Source: a candidate division SR1 bacterium
GTDB taxonomy: Bacteria; Patescibacteriota; Gracilibacteria; Absconditabacterales; Absconditicoccaceae
Reading direction: 5' to 3'
NCBI GenBank assembly: GCA_002746475.1
Contig: PDOX01000045.1
Span: 1-10,656 of the forward strand
DNA length: 10,656 nucleotides
The number at the start of each line of letters is the position of its first letter. Position 1 is the stretch's first letter. This document shows, piece by piece, positions 1 to 7,127 of this stretch. Made by a program: the position numbers and the translations under genes. The notes under the pieces are model-generated. The model was not told the origin of the DNA and did not search any database. It was given only the letters and a program-made list of their open reading frames with translations.

Positions 1-284
1 GGGTCTTCATAGCATACTTCGTTTACTAATTGAGGGAATGTTGTTGGCTTATATCAATAATTTTTATTTGTTCCAAAATGATTTTTATCTTCAAAAGTAT
101 ATAGTTTTGCATTAAGTTTTTTTATATTTACTAATCAATTTTCATAACTTATTTCATGATCATCTTTTGAATGAAACATAACAAAATCAGTGCAATTCTT
201 TTTTATCTTTTCATAATTATATCATTTTTCATCATAAAATCCTCCTATCTTATGACTTTCTTTTTTGGGAGTTCCATCTTGTTT
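1..284 (-). pseudogene. C-terminal part of second RBBP9/YdeN-like hydrolase domain, frameshifted from the upstream fusion gene, cut by window edge
   Basis: This frame is open from the TAG at 285-287 to the window edge: 94 codons with UGA read as Gly at three places. It reads as the C-terminal half of an RBBP9/YdeN serine hydrolase. A GGFYDEKGYNYEKIKKN segment matches the family's usual F-Y-D/N ... F-E-K-I-K-K-N region. FVMFHSKDDHEISYENG holds the probable catalytic Asp, and FEDKNHFG the probable catalytic His. It lies one base out of phase (+1) with the fusion gene ending at 250, which supplies the nucleophile half (GQSRGG). The two frames overlap only at 250-287, so the break lies there. It may be a true frameshift mutation, a consensus error or recoding; the sequence alone cannot decide. 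No independent start is evident, so I treat it as the displaced 3' end of the upstream gene. The real C-terminus is outside the window. Confidence 0.7.
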
Positions 285-1518
285 CTAACCAACGAAGAAT
301 TGCCATACCTCATCTTGATTGTCCAATTATTATTGTATTTTCATCTGGTTGTAATTTATCTATTTCTTCAAGTCGCTCATTTATTTGAGGATTATCTGCA
401 TTTGGTAAGTCAGGAATAGTAATATTATATCATAGATTTTCTAGCTGTTCTTTTACTCGTGGATAGTATTTCATTTTAGAATGATCATACTTCCCATGAA
501 GGAGAATAATTCTTGGTTTATCTGCTAATGCATCGGCTTGTGTGATGGGAATGTTTTTATCTTTGGGATCGTAGATTACGATTGATTCTTCTTGCAGATT
601 TCAGAGGATTTTTTCTTGATTGAAATTAAAATCAAAACTTTGGAAATATTCTCTCTCCATTGTTAGATTATTAGTGAGAAATCCTGCCACAGCGATATAT
701 TGTTTGATTTTGGTATCAAGTTTTTGTAAAGTATTCAACCCAATAATACTCCCCAAACTATGCCCAAGTATGATTGTATTTTCATCAAAACTGTAGTTGT
801 CCAGTACATATTGCGTTTGCTCTGGAATGCTTGGATTATTAGTGTTTGGGAGATTGAGAACTGTGGTTTTGATTCAGAGTTTTTCTGTTTTTTGTTTGAG
901 GTTTTTGAAGAAATTATGTTCTTCTGAACTGTTGTAGCCGTGAAGGATGAGGAGATTTGGTTTAATATCATCAAATCCCTCTTTTACTTCTCCCTTTATC
1001 AAGGGAGATACTCCCTCGTGAGCTTCCCCCTTGTTAAAGGGGGACTGAGGGGGATTTGTTTGCGAAGAAGATGCTTCTATTTTTTTCCCCACTGTCTTGA
1101 TAATATTTTCTTTGAGTTGCATTCCTCTTCCTGATTTTTGGTCAGGATTGGTTACTACTCCCACGACATCAAATCTTTTATCATTATGTAATTCTTCCAA
1201 AAAAGGGACTCCGATTGGAGCTGATGAGAAAAATACAACTTTGTAATATTCTGGGTCATATTTTATATGATGGGATGGGGTACAACTGGTAATTCTGTTC
1301 ATAACTTTTCCTATTCAATGGATAAAACCGTATCTTTTGAGCGTTCTGACGCTATATTCACTACAATGAGGATAATGTGCACAGACTGTTCATTTCAGTA
1401 CGGATGAGAAGATCCCTTTGTCAGGAGAGATGGTGTATTGGTAGATCTTGATAAAAAAAATACTGATGTTGGCGAGGAAGATATCAAGATATTTGAGAAG
1501 TGTTTTTATGTGGTGCAT
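250..1518 (-). CDS. yidD: Fusion protein: YidD + truncated formyltransferase-like N-terminal domain + tandem RBBP9/YdeN-like serine hydrolases
   Basis: The 422-residue frame has UGA-Gly at residues 43, 68, 215, 306, 363 and 403. Residues 1-92 are YidD, the small membrane-associated factor that helps YidC insert proteins: IYQYTISP, the Cys-bearing CAHYPHCSEYSVRTLKRYG and SCTPSHHIKYDPEYY follow the family pattern. Residues 93-147 resemble the start of methionyl-tRNA formyltransferase (VVFFSSAPIGVPFLEEL, VVGVVTNPD, GRGM), but the catalytic Asn/His/Asp half and the C-terminal domain are missing. Residues 154-183 are encoded by a palindromic repeat. Residues 187-334 form an RBBP9/YdeN alpha/beta hydrolase with LLILHGYNS and nucleophile GHSLG (Ser254), but no recognisable C-terminal His segment. 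A second hydrolase starts at PRIILLHGKYD (335), has nucleophile GQSRGG (Ser401), then hits TAA; its C-terminal half continues in the +1 frame. The start is ATG at 1518 after an in-frame TAA, with no Shine-Dalgarno. Domain calls are firm; the fusion's biological role is unknown. Confidence 0.75.
973..1057 (-). repeat. Palindromic repeat, family A, inside the fusion gene
   Basis: This 85-bp element has outer inverted ends (AAATCCC...GGGATTT) enclosing two hairpins: CCCCCTTTAACAAGGGGG and TCTCCCTTGATAAAGGGAGA on the minus strand. The second hairpin is identical over 20 bp to one at 4953-4972, so the two are copies of one family in opposite orientation. Here the element is read as protein (about residues 154-183 of the fusion gene; the frame reads NPPQSPFNKGE and VSPLIKGEVKEG). 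It lies exactly between the formyltransferase-like segment and the first hydrolase domain. Confidence 0.8.
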
Positions 1519-1586
1519 GGGAGGTGATGGTTAATTGTTAATGTTGAATGATTAATTATACAGATGCATCATCCTATTCATAATAT

Positions 1587-1678
1587 AGACCCCTCACCCC
1601 GACAAGTCGGGGAGCTCCCCTCCAAGGGGAGCCTTTTTGCTTCGGTCCCCCCTTGGAGGGGGGATTAAAGGGGGGTCT
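1587..1678. repeat. Palindromic repeat, family B, intergenic
   Basis: This 92-bp GC-rich element in otherwise AT-rich DNA begins AGACCCCTC and ends GGGGGGTCT as outer inverted ends. Inside are the stem-loops CCCCGACAAGTCGGGG, GCTCCCCTCCAAGGGGAGC and CCCCCCTTGGAGGGGGG. The central stem and the outer ends are shared with the element inside the ABC-F gene (5291-5401), so both belong to one family. It sits between ruvA and the fusion gene. After it (1679-1763) is a further G-rich stretch with short inverted motifs (CCGAACCCCGC, GCGAGAGGCGG) up to the ruvA stop, which I cannot assign. The hairpins could also act as an RNA end or stabiliser for the ruvA transcript. Confidence 0.8.
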
Positions 1679-1763
1679 CGGAGGAGAAATGCCGAACCCC
1701 GCAAAACGGAGCGAGAGGCGGAGAGGTCTTATACAGGGGGAGGAATGGAAAGAGGACATTTTT

Positions 1764-2342
1764 TTACATATCTTTTATAATCTTTCTAATAACTTCATCT
1801 CTGTTTTCTTTTGTGATTTTTTCTGGGTAGCTATCAAGTTTTTCTCTAATAAGGTCTTTATCATAGCCAAGGGCTTTGAGGGCAGTAATGATTTGTTTGT
1901 AGAGTTTCTCATTGATATCAAGTTTCTGATATTCCTCTATTTTGATATTCCCTTTCATTTCAAAGAGTATCTTTTTTGCAGATTTTGGTCAGATTCATTT
2001 TATGGCTTCAAAGACTTTGTAGTCAAGGTTTTTGATTGCATCTTGCAAGGTGCTTAATTCCAGATGAGCGATTTGAAATGCGGTTTTAGGGCCAACTCCT
2101 GAAATTTTGAGCGCAGACTGGAACATCACTTTCTGTTCTGGGGTATCAAAGGCGAAATATTTTATCGTTTTACTGGTATCGTCCAAATAGGGATAGAGAA
2201 AAAATGTTTGTTCTTGATTATCTTTTTCTCACTTTTTTCAAGAAATATTTCAGAGATACTCTACTTGGATACCAAACATAGCATTTTGGATATATTTTTC
2301 GGTGTTGTAGTGTTGAAGTGTTCAGGTGATGAGGTGGAGCAT
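1764..2342 (-). CDS. ruvA: Holliday junction DNA helicase subunit RuvA
   Basis: The protein has 192 residues, the normal length for RuvA, once six UGA codons are read as Gly (residues 7, 31, 35, 38, 116, 118). RuvA tetramers bind four-way DNA junctions and load the RuvB motor for branch migration. Domain I (about 1-64) is the OB fold, beginning MLHLITGTL. The YFAFDTPEQKVMFQSALKIS segment leads into domain II with two helix-hairpin-helix motifs, SGVGPKTA (81-88) and KGIGPKSA (115-122); both UGA glycines of the second hairpin are invariant family positions. Domain III (about 145-192, ITALKALGYDKDLIREKL) is the RuvB-contacting bundle. I chose ATG 2342 because it gives the standard RuvA N-terminus; no Shine-Dalgarno precedes it. 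It lies downstream of the MscS pair on the same strand with a 121-bp gap. No ruvB or ruvC is in the window. Confidence 0.93.
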
Positions 2343-2401
2343 AGAAATTAACTAAGATAACTAAAAAAATATTCTTACTCCAAAATGTAGTGAAAATTGG
2401 T

Positions 2402-2430
2402 AAAATTACAAGAGAAAGGGGGACTTGTAA
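2402..2430 (-). terminator. Possible weak terminator downstream of the first MscS gene
   Basis: On the minus strand TTACAAG and CTTGTAA form a 7-bp stem around an 11-base C-rich loop, followed by TTTTA. It lies 34 bp after the stop of the MscS gene ending at 2464 and 60 bp before the ruvA start. The stem is short and AT-rich and the U-tract is only four bases, so this is a suggestion only. I see nothing else in the gap 2343-2463. Confidence 0.3.
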
Positions 2431-2463
2431 AAAATTTTTATAAATATATACACACTCAATTAC

Positions 2464-3312
2464 TTACTCTATATCCAGTGTCATATGAAAATATGGGACT
2501 TTTATTCAATATACTGTAAAAATCTCTTGGATAGCTTTTCTCAATGCGGTTTTCGTAGAAAATCCTGTTGATGAAATTTTTGGATCTACCAAGAAAAATA
2601 TTTTTAATACGATTCCTTTTTGGTCAAATTTACTCACAATTACACTCGTAAATTCTTTTCTCACAATATTTTCATTTTTATTTATTGTGGTAATAAGTAA
2701 TTGCTTTACCTGGTCAAGATGTACATGACGAGGAACAGAAATTTCCATCTCTCCCCTAATATATTTTTCAGATTTTATTGTTTTAAATGGACTTTTTGCT
2801 AACTCTGTATTAGGAATTATCGTCCTCCTCCTATCAAAGGTTTTTATCACGGTGTATCTCAGGGTGATATCTTCTACGACTCCAACTATTTGGATCGATC
2901 CTTGTATTTCTATCAGGTCTCCAATAGTAAATTTTTTATTACTAATGATGACTAGTCCTGAAATCATATTTGCTATGATATTTTCTAAGGAAAATGCAAA
3001 TCATAACCCAATTCCTCACATGAGAATTGCAACATCAATCCCCAAAATTTGGAGCATAATCAAAAAATTGAATATCATCAGCAAACTATAAACAATACTT
3101 GCAATGAGATTACTCACTTTTTGAATATCATTATGATTCCCTAAATTATTTTGTTCTATTTTTTTCTTTGACCATGCGACTACTCTTCTAATTACGAGAT
3201 AGACTAATACAAAGACAAAAATTGCAATTACAATTTTTTTTACGATCACAAGTCCGTTATTTGATAATTGCTGTATCATATAGAGTTGGAGATTTTCCCA
3301 TAGTGTATGCAT
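2464..3312 (-). CDS. MscS-family small-conductance mechanosensitive channel (copy 1)
   Basis: The protein has 282 residues with UGA-Gly at 99, 104 and 269. MscS channels open under membrane tension and release solutes during hypo-osmotic shock. There are hydrophobic spans at about 22-42 and 66-98, then the pore helix MGGIGLGFAFSLENIIANMI (98-117), in which two glycines are UGA. The beta domain follows with SNKKFTIGDLIEIQG and the RRRTIIPNTELAKSPFKT segment (typical I-P-N), then the alpha/beta cytoplasmic domain. The frame does not end at the TGA at 2506: reading through adds IKVPYFHMTLDIE, which matches the family's usual I-P-F/Y-P-type tail, before TAA. The start ATG 3312 follows an in-frame TAG closely. 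It lies 26 bp downstream of a second MscS gene, so the pair is probably one operon. Confidence 0.92.
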
Positions 3313-3338
3313 TGAGATTGCTATCTAGTAAAATAAAA

Positions 3339-4262
3339 TTAACTACTAGGATTAGTGGTCTGTGTGAATGCTGTTTGTAATTTTTTCTTGCTCTGTTCAT
3401 CTTCAAAGGTAATTGTTGTCTGATTATAGGGTATTTCTATTCCATGCTGATTAAATACTTCAAAGATTTTTTCCTGGATGGTTCAAATTGCCATTTCTCC
3501 TACAATTCCGCATTTTGGATCAAAAAAGAACAGACATTTTAATTCAATTGCACTATCTGCTAGGTTCAGTACATATGCTTTTGTACTTGTTTTTTCTTTT
3601 ACAAAATCAAAACTATTGATCGTTGCTACGACCAATTCGATAGCTTTTGCTACATCAGATTTATAATGAATACCAATGATCGTATCCAATCTCACCAAAT
3701 CTTCTGAACTAAATGTCTTGATCGGAACCGTGATGAGTGTAATATTAGGGATAATAACTTGTCTGAGATCTAATGTCCTGATAACAGTATATCTAATACT
3801 AATCTCTTCAATTCTTCCAAAATAGGTTTTATCCATCTTGATCTCGATAATATCTCAGATTCTAAACTCTTTGGTATACAAAATCATGATTCCAGCAAAC
3901 ATATTTCCTAGTAATTCTTTGAAAGCCAATCATAATCAGAAAGATACTCATCATACGAGCAATCATAAATTTATTCCCATAACATCAAAACCGACAAAGA
4001 CAGCAACCAACAGCATAATATAAAATACCACACTAGAAATGAGATTTGCTATCTTTTTTGTACTTTCACGATTATTATCATTAGCATTTCTCATCATTGC
4101 TTTTTTTACAAGGGTAGCGATAATTTTTGCAAAGATAAAAAACAAGATCATCACTGCTATTCATCATACAATTTTTATAGCCCATGCAATATATGGGTTA
4201 TCAACGATAGTATTAGCCCATGATGTCGCTGTTTCCATTCCATCAGTTGTTGTTGGATTCAT
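3339..4262 (-). CDS. MscS-family mechanosensitive channel (copy 2)
   Basis: The protein has 307 residues with nine UGA-Gly codons (33, 34, 100, 104, 105, 109, 111, 136, 260). The N-terminal tail is hydrophilic. Hydrophobic segments lie at about 24-52 and 72-98, followed by the glycine-rich pore helix (about 97-124, GLLVGGVSFGLGLAFKELLG), where five glycines are UGA-encoded. The beta domain contains FRIGDIIEI, an RYTVIRTLDLRQVIIPN segment and the family's I-P-N motif. The C-terminal domain ends with HGIEIPYNQTTITFEDE, the usual MscS tail, plus about 20 extra polar residues. The start ATG 4262 is the only reasonable one and has no Shine-Dalgarno. The first gene of the pair, it lies 26 bp ahead of copy 1. 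The two proteins are clearly diverged from each other, so this is an old duplication rather than a recent one. Confidence 0.92.
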
Positions 4263-4306
4263 AATATAATGCTAATAGGATAAAAGTAAGAAAATATCTG
4301 TCTATA

Positions 4307-4334
4307 AGTATACTCAATATTTTTTTAAATGCAA
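4307..4334 (-). promoter_or_regulatory. Candidate promoter for the MscS pair
   Basis: On the minus strand a TTGCAT box (4329-4334) is followed after 16 bases by TATACT (4307-4312), a good -10 match. The -10 lies about 45 bp ahead of the ATG at 4262 and directly after the terminator of the preceding gene, where a new promoter is expected. The -35 matches only three of six bases, and AT-rich DNA gives such matches by chance. Confidence 0.35.
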
Positions 4335-4345
4335 AAAATAGAGCA

Positions 4346-4380
4346 TAAAAAAATCGCTATGTAGTAATTACCACATAACG
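4346..4380 (-). terminator. Rho-independent terminator of the small membrane protein gene
   Basis: Bases 4355-4380 form a 26-bp near-palindrome. As minus-strand RNA all thirteen positions can pair, two of them as G-U wobbles; on the plus strand these become C/A mismatches, so the structure is selected on the minus strand. A T-run (complement of 4347-4353) follows at once. A second short inverted repeat just upstream (4381-4403, AATAAACAGA/TCTGTTTTATT) could extend it. It lies about 65 bp after the stop at 4444 and separates this gene from the MscS operon. Confidence 0.75.
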
Positions 4381-4443
4381 AATAAACAGAAATCTGTTTT
4401 ATTTGTGAGTCATTTTACTATTTGGCTGACTCGTTCTCCTTTT

Positions 4444-4677
4444 TTAGTCATCTTTTTTAGATGAACTAGATGATGATTTAATCAATAATTGAGACATCAT
4501 CAACAATCCCCAAGCTTGCCAGAATGTAATCGTCGTCAAATTGAATATTATTGGCATTAACCAATTCCAAAGTAATTGTATTGGCCAAGCTAATATCAAT
4601 GATGAAACAAACACCATCACGATTACAACTATGATTGTGCCAACAACTATAACAAGCTTTTCAAAAAAATTACTCAT
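4444..4677 (-). CDS. Small two-helix membrane protein with FWQAWGLL motif, function unknown
   Basis: The protein has 77 residues. A strongly hydrophobic helix (about 8-33) is followed by LLWNWLMPIIFNLTTITFWQAWGLLMMSQLL, a second hydrophobic segment, and a tail of six serines and KKDD. The W-N-W-L-M-P ... ITFWQAxGLL pattern recurs, as far as I recall, in small uncharacterised membrane proteins of many bacteria, so the gene is very likely real even though its job is unknown. I start at ATG 4677 (MSNFFEKLVIV). The frame stays open upstream to a TTG at 4806, but that part looks unrelated to the family pattern. No UGA codon occurs in it. It is followed by a clear terminator and is transcribed divergently from the ABC-F gene. 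Confidence 0.75.
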   Translation of the reverse strand: MSNFFEKLVIVVGTIIVVIVMVFVSSLILAWPIQLLWNWLMPIIFNLTTITFWQAWGLLMMSQLLIKSSSSSSKKDD

Positions 4678-4850
4678 AATACTTTGCCCATGCCCTTGGG
4701 ACTTATTTTGGCATCTAGCACACCTATTGACATATTTTTTATTTCTCTTCCATAAACTTATTTTATATGGAATTGCTCCTAATATAATCAATATATATAA
4801 TGTCAAGTGAAAATTGTTTTATTTTGTGTTTTTTTGTTTGTCTGTGACTC

Positions 4851-4894
4851 AAACCCCTCTTCACCCTGTCTACTGATAGGCAGGATCTCCCCTG
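4851..4894 (+). repeat. Degenerate or partial family B palindromic repeat
   Basis: It begins AAACCCCTC, like the element at 5302-5310, followed by a different hairpin (CCTGTC...GGCAGG) and then TCTCCCCTG in place of GCTCCCCTCC. The right half of the element is missing and a T-run follows. I read it as the left end of a family B copy, broken where the adjacent family A copy begins. Confidence 0.5.
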
Positions 4895-4901
4895 TTTTTT
4901 C

Positions 4902-4985
4902 AAATCTCCCCCTAACCCCCTCTTTCTCAAGAGGGGGAATATCCAGCAAAAGTCTCCCTTGATAAAGGGAGATTTAGAGGGATTT
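4902..4985 (+). repeat. Palindromic repeat, family A, intergenic
   Basis: This 84-bp element has outer ends AAATCTCCCCC and TAGAGGGATTT. Internal hairpins are CCCCCTCTTTCTCAAGAGGGGG and TCTCCCTTGATAAAGGGAGA. The latter 20 bp are identical to the copy inside the fusion gene (973-1057), which is the same size within one base but in the opposite orientation. The first hairpin differs in sequence but keeps its pairing, so structure seems better conserved than sequence. Confidence 0.8.
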
Positions 4986-5117
4986 GTACAATAAAAGCTG
5001 GGAGTAGGTTGTTTTATAAATAGAAATATTTTTTTAATCCCTAGATTTACAAAACTAAATCCCTATTATTACATTACTATAAAGATTTTAAGCATATATT
5101 AGAATAAAAAAAACACT

Positions 5118-7121
5118 ATGATAGATTTTGAAAAATATAGCAAAGAGATTGTCGCACTTCATCCTGAATTTACGGAAGAAGAAATTTTTGAGCTTTGTGA
5201 AGAATATGTGAGTAAATTTAATAGAAAAACAAAAGAGGAGAGTAAGATTAGAAGTTTAGAGAAGTGGTTGAAGAAAGAGTTTATGTGGAACACCTCACCC
5301 CAAACCCCTCAGTCCCGCAAAGCGGGACAGCTCCCCTCCAAGGGGAGCCCTGTTCCCCCCTCGGAGGGGGGATACCCGAGCGAAGCGAGGGAGGGGGGTC
5401 TAAGTAAAATTCCAAAAAAATACTTCCAAGGAAATGGGAAGCATCGTGTTGGTGATTGGATTTTGCGTATTCCAGAACTCGATAAGCAACTCGGGAAGAC
5501 GATACTTTTTGAAGGGACGGAATTACATATCAAGGCAGGGGAAAAGATTGCTTTGATTGGGAAAAATGGGGCTGGGAAGTCCACCTTATTGAAAATTATT
5601 ATTGGGAAAGAAGAATTGCCAATTGGAGAAATTACGCTGGCAAAAAATACGAAGATCGGGTTTTTATCACAAGATTTATTTTGGGAGTCTAGACATCGTA
5701 AGGTATGGGAAGAGATGCTCACTACCCTCCCCCAAGTGACCGCTACCCACAATAGATTACTCGAAATTGATAGCTTACTGACAAATAAAAATACTACCAC
5801 ACAGGCTAAAAACACCCCAGAAGATGCCGTTGCACTTGTTGAGGAACAAGCTGAGCTGATTGAATGGATGGTACATAATGATGGGTATCAAAAATATGCT
5901 TTGCAAGTAGAGATTTTGAAATATTTTGGATTTAGCAAAGAGCAGGAACAGTTTGAAGTTGGACAGCTTTCTGGATGAGAACAGACCAAACTCCAAATCG
6001 CGAAATTTTTGCTCCAAGAGGTGGATTTTTTGATTCTTGATGAGCCGACCAATCACCTAGATATTGAGGGGATTATGTTTTTAGAACAGTTTTGTAAACT
6101 CTGGGGAAAGACGCTGATTTGTATCAGTCATGATAAAACGTTTTTGAATAAAGTCTTTGATCAAGTACTGGAAATTAGCAATAAGAAATTAGTGAAATAT
6201 CAGGGGAATTATGATGCTTTTGTAGAGCAAAAAATCAAAAACTATGAGCTTCAACACAAAAATTATGTCGCACAACAGAAATATCTCAAACAGCAAAACA
6301 GATTTATTGAAAGATTTAGATACAAAGATAGTAAGGCAAAACAAGTGCAAAGCAGAATAAAATTATTAGATAAACTAGAAAAAATTGAAGAACCAGAAAT
6401 GCTGGCAACAGAACACAAGATTCATTTCAGTTTGGATGAAAGATTGCCAAATTTGGTGATGAAATATAGTGATTTGTCGATCGGGTATGAGCAAGGCAAT
6501 CCGCTGATTGTCTGTCCGAAAACGATTGAGATCACCAAAGATATGAAGATCGGGATTGTGGGAAGAAATGGAATTGGGAAAACCACACTTGTGAATACGA
6601 TTTTATGAGATCTGGAAGCATTGGCTGGGGAAATTTTTATCCATCCTAATATGAAAATTGGATCCTATTCGCAGACGGCTGATGAACTTGATCGTGAAAA
6701 AAGCATTATTGATGAGATTGTTGGACCAAATATTTCGCATAAAGATGCAAGGACTTTGCTTGGAAGTTTGTTGATCAGTAATGAAAAAATGGATCAAAAA
6801 ATTGGAACGCTGTCAGGAGGAGAAAGAGCAAAAGTTGCACTAACCAAGATGTTGCTCAGTAAACCACATATCATCGTGATGGACGAACCGACCAACCACC
6901 TTGATATTGACTCAAAAGAGGTGATTAAATTAATGTTGGAAGAATTTAACGGGGTGAGTATTATCGTTTCCCACGATAGGGATTTCTTAGCCAGTGTTTC
7001 AAATAGATTATGGGTATTACATAACAAACAGCTAGAAATTTTTCATAATACAGAAAAAGGTTTTGATATGCTAGAAAAAATGCTTGGGAAGGAGAAAAGT
7101 GAGAGTGTATTTGAGAGGTAA
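5118..7121 (+). CDS. ABC-F family ATPase (ribosome-associated, duplicated ABC domains) with in-frame repeat insertion
   Basis: The protein has 667 residues with UGA-Gly at 287 and 497. ABC-F proteins are soluble twin ATPases that act on the ribosome in translation factor or antibiotic-protection roles; they have no membrane domain, and none is seen here. Residues 1-57 are a charged helical extension. Residues 58-95 are encoded by a palindromic repeat. ABC1 has Walker A GKNGAGKST (148-156), signature LSGGEQ (284-289, second Gly is UGA) and Walker B LILDEPTNHLD (Asp308, Glu309). A charged linker of about 80 residues follows (KNYVAQQKYLKQQNRFIERF). ABC2 has Walker A GRNGIGKTT (482-490), signature LSGGER (565-570, ordinary Gly codons), Walker B VMDEPTNHLD (Asp589, Glu590) and the switch SHDRDF. 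The start ATG 5118 has no Shine-Dalgarno. It is the only plus-strand gene and converges on the lipoprotein gene 6 bp away. The subfamily (Uup, EttA, resistance type) cannot be settled by eye. Confidence 0.95.
5291..5401 (+). repeat. Palindromic repeat, family B, inserted in frame in the ABC-F gene
   Basis: This GC-rich element of 111 bp (exactly 37 codons) contains stems GTCCCGCAAAGCGGGAC, GCTCCCCTCCAAGGGGAGC and CCCCCCTCGGAGGGGGG, and ends GGAGGGGGGTCT like the intergenic copy at 1587-1678. It has no stop in the gene's frame and adds a Pro/Ser/Gly-rich segment (TPQSRKAGQLPSKGS, YPSEAREGG) between the N-terminal helix and ABC1. Confidence 0.85.
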
Positions 7122-7127
7122 AATTTT

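Larger units (their letters stand above)
4678..5117. other. Gene-free divergent region with repeats
   Basis: This stretch lies between the divergent small membrane protein and ABC-F genes. It holds two repeat elements (4851-4894 and 4902-4985) and AT-rich flanks that should contain promoters for both genes. I find no -35/-10 pair with good spacing ahead of 5118 and no convincing coding frame or RNA gene. Confidence 0.6.

Noticed and set aside
250..287. Programmed -1 frameshift on the A-run at 261-266
   Set aside because: The continuing frame is +1, not -1, and the A-run is not set in a proper X-XXY-YYZ phase relative to the first frame.
171..419. 82-residue plus-strand hydrophobic open frame
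   Set aside because: It lies opposite the hydrolase fragment, whose translation matches RBBP9-type Asp and His segments; the hydrophobicity reflects T-rich antisense DNA.
973..1678. CRISPR-like array suspected from repeated GC-rich units
   Set aside because: The copies are few, irregularly spaced, in both orientations and without uniform spacers; they are dispersed palindromic elements.
2506..2508. TGA as the stop of the first MscS gene
   Set aside because: Reading through as Gly adds the family's normal C-terminal tail up to a TAA at 2464, so the TGA is a sense codon.
4678..4806. Longer version of the small membrane protein from a TTG at 4806
   Set aside because: The added 43 residues look unlike the rest and the ATG at 4677 gives a compact membrane protein; the upstream opening is probably chance.
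5309..5815. 168-residue minus-strand open frame opposite the ABC-F gene
   Set aside because: It is the antisense shadow of a clear ABC-F gene with intact Walker and signature motifs; its own translation shows no family pattern.
5976..6608. ABC-F gene as a three-piece pseudogene
   Set aside because: The breaks are only TGA codons, both where Gly is expected, and the frame never shifts; recoding explains it without any lesion.
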